Shown: positions 60,210-64,000 of the stretch, one piece after another
How positions within the stretch are numbered: the stretch's first letter is position 1
How the letters are laid out: each line of letters begins with the position of its first letter
From: Candidatus Omnitrophota bacterium
GTDB taxonomy: Bacteria > Hinthialibacterota > Hinthialibacteria > Hinthialibacterales > Hinthialibacteraceae
DNA length: 64,000 nt
NCBI GenBank assembly: GCA_040755155.1
Contig: JBFMBP010000110.1
Location: forward strand, 1-64,000
Direction of reading: 5' to 3'
Notes under the pieces: generated by a model
What the model saw: the letters and a program-made list of their open reading frames with translations, nothing else
The model's database searches: none
What the model was told of the DNA's origin: nothing
Position numbers and translations under genes: made by a program

Positions 60210-60559
60210 AACGCCATCACTAAAATTCGAAGGATTTTGGAATCCTCTCGCTTCCGCGCATTCCTTCACCTAGCAGCATGATCTACTCCATGATATTATT
60301 AACGTTTATCTTCGAAAAATAATCGATTCGATGAATGGATTCCATGCAACGATTCGCCGGCGTCTATCCGGACTGCCGAGAATGGTTGTTTTGTTTTTTG
60401 CGGGTGGCTGGACCATTCGATCCTTTTTAGGCGAACGAGGCGGGATTGGCTTTTGCGATTTCCTCTTCCCGATTGATTAGAAGAACGGCAACCGTCATGG
60501 ATGCTCGACAATAAAGGAACATTATATTCCCTCATAATAAGCGAGGAGGTTTTTCTTCC
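60210..60559. other. Intergenic region upstream of the foldase gene
   Basis: These 350 bp hold the AGGAGG ribosome-binding site of the foldase gene at the right edge. I see no convincing promoter hexamers, repeat or RNA gene in the remainder. Confidence 0.4.
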
Positions 60560-63535
60560 ATGTTCGAATGGATGAATCGACACAAAAAAGACATTATGAA
60601 ATACACGCTTTGGCTGGTCATACCATCCTTCGTGTTGATGTATGGCTATGGAGAGTGCATGAAACCGCAGATGATCCGCTGGGTCGTAAAAGTGGACGAT
60701 GCGGAAATTTCCGAACTGGCCTGGAACAACCAAATAGAACGGCTGCGGACGGAGATGCAGAATAATAGAGAAAACGGCCAGGAAGCCGATCTTCCGGCGG
60801 AAGAATTGCGGTCGCGGGCGCTGCAACGATCCATCGTCTCCGCTCTTTTCGAGGAAAAAGCGAACGAATGGGGAATCGCCACGACCGACGACGAAGTCTT
60901 TAAAACCATTCACGACCTCTCTTATTTCAAAGACGAACAAGGCAATTTCAGTTACGATATTTACCGCCAAAAAGTAATCGGGGCAGGGTATCACCCCATC
61001 CAATTCGAAGAAATGCAGCGGGAAAGCTTGACTCGCGCCAAGATGCAATCGGTCGTTACTCAATCCGTTTTCCGCTCCGCCGCGGACAAGAAACGCAACG
61101 ACGACCGTCAAAACGCCAAAATCCAGATCGAATACCTGGCTTTCGAACCATCCAGCTATACGGAAGAAATCGCGCCCGATGAAGCTGGGATGCAAGAGTA
61201 TTACGATAAGAACAAAGAGGATTACCGGATTCCCGAACAGCGCCGCATCGCGTACGCTCGATTCATTCCCGCCAATTTCATCCAAGAAGTATCGTATGCC
61301 GAACAGCAGGTAGAGCGTTATTTTCGGCAAAACCAGACGAAATACGAATTGCCGGAACAGGTAGCCGTCGAACATATTCTCTATAAGGCGGATAGCTTCA
61401 TTAACGACGTTACGCCCACCGCGGAGAACATCGAAACGCAATACCGCCAAAACGCAGGAAAATACGTCAAGCCCGAACAAGCTCGCGTGCGGTATATCAG
61501 CGTTCCTCTCGCCGCCGCCGCGGAAACGCAACAAGTTACCGACGAAGCCATCGAAGAGTTCTACAAGAAAAATATCGCTCGCTACGAACATCCGGAACAA
61601 ATCAAAGCGAGCCACATTCTGTTAAGAGTTACGGATGAAAACAACGCGGAGCAAGTGGAAGCCGTCAAGAATCATATTCTGGCCATTCGCCAGGAGATCG
61701 TCGACGGAACCTCCACCTTCCAGCAAGCCGCCCAAAAATACTCCCACGATGGCAGCGCCTCCAAAGGCGGAGACCTGGGCTATTTCGGACGGGGAAGAAT
61801 GGTGGCGCCCTTCGAAGAAGCGGCTTTCTCGCTGCCCGTCAACCAGATATCGGAACCGGTGAAAACCCGCTATGGATATCATCTGATTATGGTGGAGGAA
61901 AAACGCGAGGCGGGAACGGAGCCGCTGGAAAAAGTCCGCGATTCCATCGCCATGGATTTGAAAAAAGAAAAAGCCCACAAATATTTTCAACGATTGGCGG
62001 ACGAAATACAATCGTTGAACGGATTAGCGGAACGCTATGCCATAAAAGAAACGCCGTGGTTTAGCAAGCAAGATCCCATTGAAGGCGTTTCGGATCGGGG
62101 GGAACGCATCCTCTTCAACCAGGCTTTTTCCAATACAACGGGGAAACCCGTTTATCAAGCGGGCAGCATTTATATGGACAACGTCTACTTGATCGAACCG
62201 GCCGGCCATACGCCATCCGCAGCCATGACGCTGGAAGAAGCGCGGGATACGGTAGTCAAGGATGCGAAAATCTCTCTTGCCGAAAAACTGGCGGATCAGA
62301 CGGCGGAAGCGGACGCGGCGCGGATCAAGGAAGCTTCCGTTCCGTTGGAAACCATCGCTATGGAAAGAAAAATGGAAATTCAGCCTACGAAATTATTCGA
62401 CCGCAACGCAACGTTCATCGAAGGGTTGGGGTCCAGGCCATCCTCCGTCATCAGTTCCGCTTTTACGATGGAAAAGGGCGAAGTGAGAGGTCCACTCAAA
62501 ACCTCGGTTGGTTCGCATATCATTCGGTTATTGACGCGGCAGCCTTCGCATCTGCCCGAGTTTGCCGAAGTTAAGCCGCAAGCGGAAAACGACTATAAAC
62601 AAGATTACGCCGCGCGTCTGGCCCGCAGCGCCGCCAACAATTTCATAAACGATCTCTTTGAAAAAGAAGATCAAATGCTGGAACAGGCGGCTTCGATGGG
62701 CATCGAAGCGGGAACGACCGATTTATTCAAGGAAAACGACGCGATTCCTGGACTCGGCTATAAGCGCGCCGTTAATGCGGAAACCTTCAAGCTAACGAAA
62801 GAAGGCGAGATGGCCTCTCGCGCCGCGGCGGAAGAGCAATCCCAACCATCCAGCCAACAACAGAGCGAACCGGAAATCGAAGCGTTTTATGCGATTCGGT
62901 TATTGGAAATCAAGCCGAGTTACATTCCCAGCCTCGAAGAAGCGCAAAAGGACGTGGAGCGCGATTATCGTTTGCAGCAGGCCGAGAAAATCGCTGTGGA
63001 AAACGCCCAAAAAACTCTCGCCGCCATCCAATCGCTGCTTTCCTCTTCCGGTCCTATCGAAGCGACGCGGGCAGTGGATTTGACTCAATTCGAGGATAAA
63101 CCGGAGGAAAACAAACCGCAAACTTCGGCGGGAAAAGGCGCTTCCTATCGCGGCCCCATCGAAATTACCGGCATGGGCCAGATTCAAGGCATCGGACGCT
63201 CCCCCGCCATCGCCAAAACCGCCTTGGCGCTCAACCCGGGACAAATTTCCCAAGTCGTTCAAAACTATCAGATGAAAATGCTGCCCGACAAAACGCGCGT
63301 CCAAGGAAAAATGACCGGAGCTTATATCATCCAGACGCTCGGAAAATCTCAGAAAGAAGAGGCGGACAACGATCCCCAATCCATCGCCAAACAAATCGAA
63401 CGTTATCTCGAACAACAATCGCAGAGTCTGGCTTTCAGCGCATGGGTCGACGAAGTCAGTTCCGCCGCCAATATTCAATACAACGATGAAATTCTGAATC
63501 CCGATCGAGAGGATAAAGAACTTGAAGAAAAATAA
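60560..63535 (+). CDS. PpiD/SurA-like membrane-anchored peptidyl-prolyl isomerase
   Basis: This 991-residue protein has one N-terminal transmembrane helix (~14-32, [17 protein letters not shown]) after a short cytosolic segment with Lys. A SurA_N-like helical region (~45-190) comes next, then a parvulin rotamase domain (~345-455, [42 protein letters not shown]). Further helical and PPIase-like segments extend to the end. PpiD-type foldases assist proteins emerging from the Sec translocon and outer-membrane proteins in the periplasm. E. coli PpiD is ~620 residues, so this is unusually long, with several degenerate parvulin-like blocks ([23 protein letters not shown]). AGGAGG lies 10 nt before the ATG. 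Confidence 0.88.
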   Translation: MFEWMNRHKKDIMKYTLWLVIPSFVLMYGYGECMKPQMIRWVVKVDDAEISELAWNNQIERLRTEMQNNRENGQEADLPAEELRSRALQRSIVSALFEEKANEWGIATTDDEVFKTIHDLSYFKDEQGNFSYDIYRQKVIGAGYHPIQFEEMQRESLTRAKMQSVVTQSVFRSAADKKRNDDRQNAKIQIEYLAFEPSSYTEEIAPDEAGMQEYYDKNKEDYRIPEQRRIAYARFIPANFIQEVSYAEQQVERYFRQNQTKYELPEQVAVEHILYKADSFINDVTPTAENIETQYRQNAGKYVKPEQARVRYISVPLAAAAETQQVTDEAIEEFYKKNIARYEHPEQIKASHILLRVTDENNAEQVEAVKNHILAIRQEIVDGTSTFQQAAQKYSHDGSASKGGDLGYFGRGRMVAPFEEAAFSLPVNQISEPVKTRYGYHLIMVEEKREAGTEPLEKVRDSIAMDLKKEKAHKYFQRLADEIQSLNGLAERYAIKETPWFSKQDPIEGVSDRGERILFNQAFSNTTGKPVYQAGSIYMDNVYLIEPAGHTPSAAMTLEEARDTVVKDAKISLAEKLADQTAEADAARIKEASVPLETIAMERKMEIQPTKLFDRNATFIEGLGSRPSSVISSAFTMEKGEVRGPLKTSVGSHIIRLLTRQPSHLPEFAEVKPQAENDYKQDYAARLARSAANNFINDLFEKEDQMLEQAASMGIEAGTTDLFKENDAIPGLGYKRAVNAETFKLTKEGEMASRAAAEEQSQPSSQQQSEPEIEAFYAIRLLEIKPSYIPSLEEAQKDVERDYRLQQAEKIAVENAQKTLAAIQSLLSSSGPIEATRAVDLTQFEDKPEENKPQTSAGKGASYRGPIEITGMGQIQGIGRSPAIAKTALALNPGQISQVVQNYQMKMLPDKTRVQGKMTGAYIIQTLGKSQKEEADNDPQSIAKQIERYLEQQSQSLAFSAWVDEVSSAANIQYNDEILNPDREDKELEEK

Positions 63536-63602
63536 GAACGCCCTATTCTCTTTCTCAAGCCGATAAAATCGGCGGATTGTTTGAAAAAGAGGAGTCAGGC
63601 GA

Positions 63603-64000
63603 ATGAATCGAAGGGAACGAATCCAGCTGAGCCTTAAAAGAGCAAGGATTCGTTCCCTTCTTTTTGGGCTGTTGTTATGGCGCCTTCTCCATCCTTCCTA
63701 TTCTCAACCGCCGTCTCCGTTCCTGATTGACAATTACCCGGTTCAGTCCGGCATTGTCATCCTGAATCGAGAAGGACGCATCCAAGGCGGATTTCCTTTC
63801 CTTGGCGATCCCACGGACGTCGAGGCGCTTCCCGCGCAAAGAGCCTTCGCCGCCGTTACTCGCATTGGCGAGTTCTATCTTTGTTCCTGCGAAGGCCGCG
63901 TCCTCTACGCCGCCGCTTTTCAGGAATTGAACGATGTCGATATCCTGGATCAGCCGGACCAATACCTCTTTGCGTCGCGGGGAGAAAAGCGCGTTTTTTT
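63603..64000 (+). CDS. Secreted protein, N-terminal part (runs off the window)
   Basis: An ATG with GAGGAG 8 nt upstream opens a frame that continues to the window end (132 codons). It begins with a basic region and hydrophobic helix (RARIRSLLFGLLLWRLLHPS), a likely signal peptide. Then come beta-rich repeats (YPVQSGIVILNREGRIQGGF, RIGEFYLCSCEGRVLYAA) of the type found in NHL/six-bladed propellers. It follows the foldase gene by 67 bp. A long hairpin lies in its first codons. Confidence 0.65.
   Translation, partial: MNRRERIQLSLKRARIRSLLFGLLLWRLLHPSYSQPPSPFLIDNYPVQSGIVILNREGRIQGGFPFLGDPTDVEALPAQRAFAAVTRIGEFYLCSCEGRVLYAAAFQELNDVDILDQPDQYLFASRGEKRVF
63611..63665 (+). terminator. Terminator-like hairpin within the first codons of the next gene
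   Basis: AAGGGAACGAATCC (63611-63624) and GGATTCGTTCCCTT (63646-63659) form a perfect 14-bp stem over a 21-nt loop, followed by CTTTTT. It has the form of a rho-independent terminator 76 bp after the foldase stop, but it also encodes residues ~4-20 of the downstream secreted protein. It may reduce read-through or control expression of that gene. Confidence 0.6.

Noticed and set aside
60299-61615. 438-codon minus-strand open frame.
   Set aside because: It is antisense to the 5' half of the foldase gene, whose product has clear SurA/parvulin motifs, and the antisense product resembles nothing.

Overview
The window looks like a chromosome segment of an uncultured, diderm, heterotrophic bacterium from the Planctomycetes/Verrucomicrobia-like part of the tree or a neighbouring candidate phylum. 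The pointers are hopanoid genes (shc, hpnH), microcompartment parts (PduS-like and PduT-like), many secreted glycan-active proteins (GH9, DUF4091, DUF1080, a five-bladed propeller), an outer-membrane porin ending in Phe, and a very long GreA with an alpha-solenoid N-terminus of the kind known from Chlamydiae and relatives. I cannot fix the phylum by eye. No rRNA, tRNA or CRISPR array was seen.

Region 1 (1-7 kb) is accessory DNA. It holds two tandem copies of a RelE/YafQ-type toxin-antitoxin module, then a BlaI-type repressor with a readable promoter and operator. The M56 sensor gene that should follow BlaI stops after about 33 recognisable codons. A DUF4097-like C-terminus reappears 4 kb later. 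Between them, on the opposite strand, sits an AT-richer two-gene cassette: a membrane-anchored coiled-coil protein and a 1006-aa UPF1-like helicase with a C-terminal PD-(D/E)XK-like nuclease. The cassette has its own near-consensus promoter and a palindrome. It is the best candidate here for an undescribed, probably defensive, system. A DksA-like protein follows.

Region 2 (7-18 kb) carries a Ski2-like helicase fused to an OmpR-type winged helix, the PduS/PduT-like electron-conduit pair, a PMT-type glycosyltransferase with a DUF2283 gene, and the hopanoid genes shc and hpnH.

Region 3 (17.7-35.6 kb) is mostly secreted or envelope proteins: alkaline phosphatase, DUF4091 protein, an eight-repeat cadherin-like protein, a propeller protein, DUF1080, TPM, a porin and DUF4956. 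A minimal sigma-54 AAA+ ATPase and two decayed accessory genes (a DUF1016 gene with a stop codon, and a ParE-like toxin cut by a palindromic repeat) lie among them.

Region 4 (35.8-64 kb) is mainly metabolic and housekeeping: leuCD, a homocysteine methyltransferase/MTHFR fusion, glcD, pheA-tyrA, a sugar-nucleotide pair (DegT aminotransferase plus a fused dehydrogenase/acetyltransferase), long GreA, DUF494 and a PpiD-like foldase. Two mobile relics are present: a 23S-IVP four-helix gene bracketed by 29-bp inverted repeats, and an internally deleted IS4-type element with both 17-bp ends.

Several dispersed repeat families fill the intergenic gaps: a 150-160 bp MITE-like element, GATGGGTC palindromes, GGGTGGCAAGG palindromes, CCCGCCGTT hairpins and GATGAAT heptamer tracts. 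In one place the MITE-like element sits inside a GATGGGTC palindrome pair.
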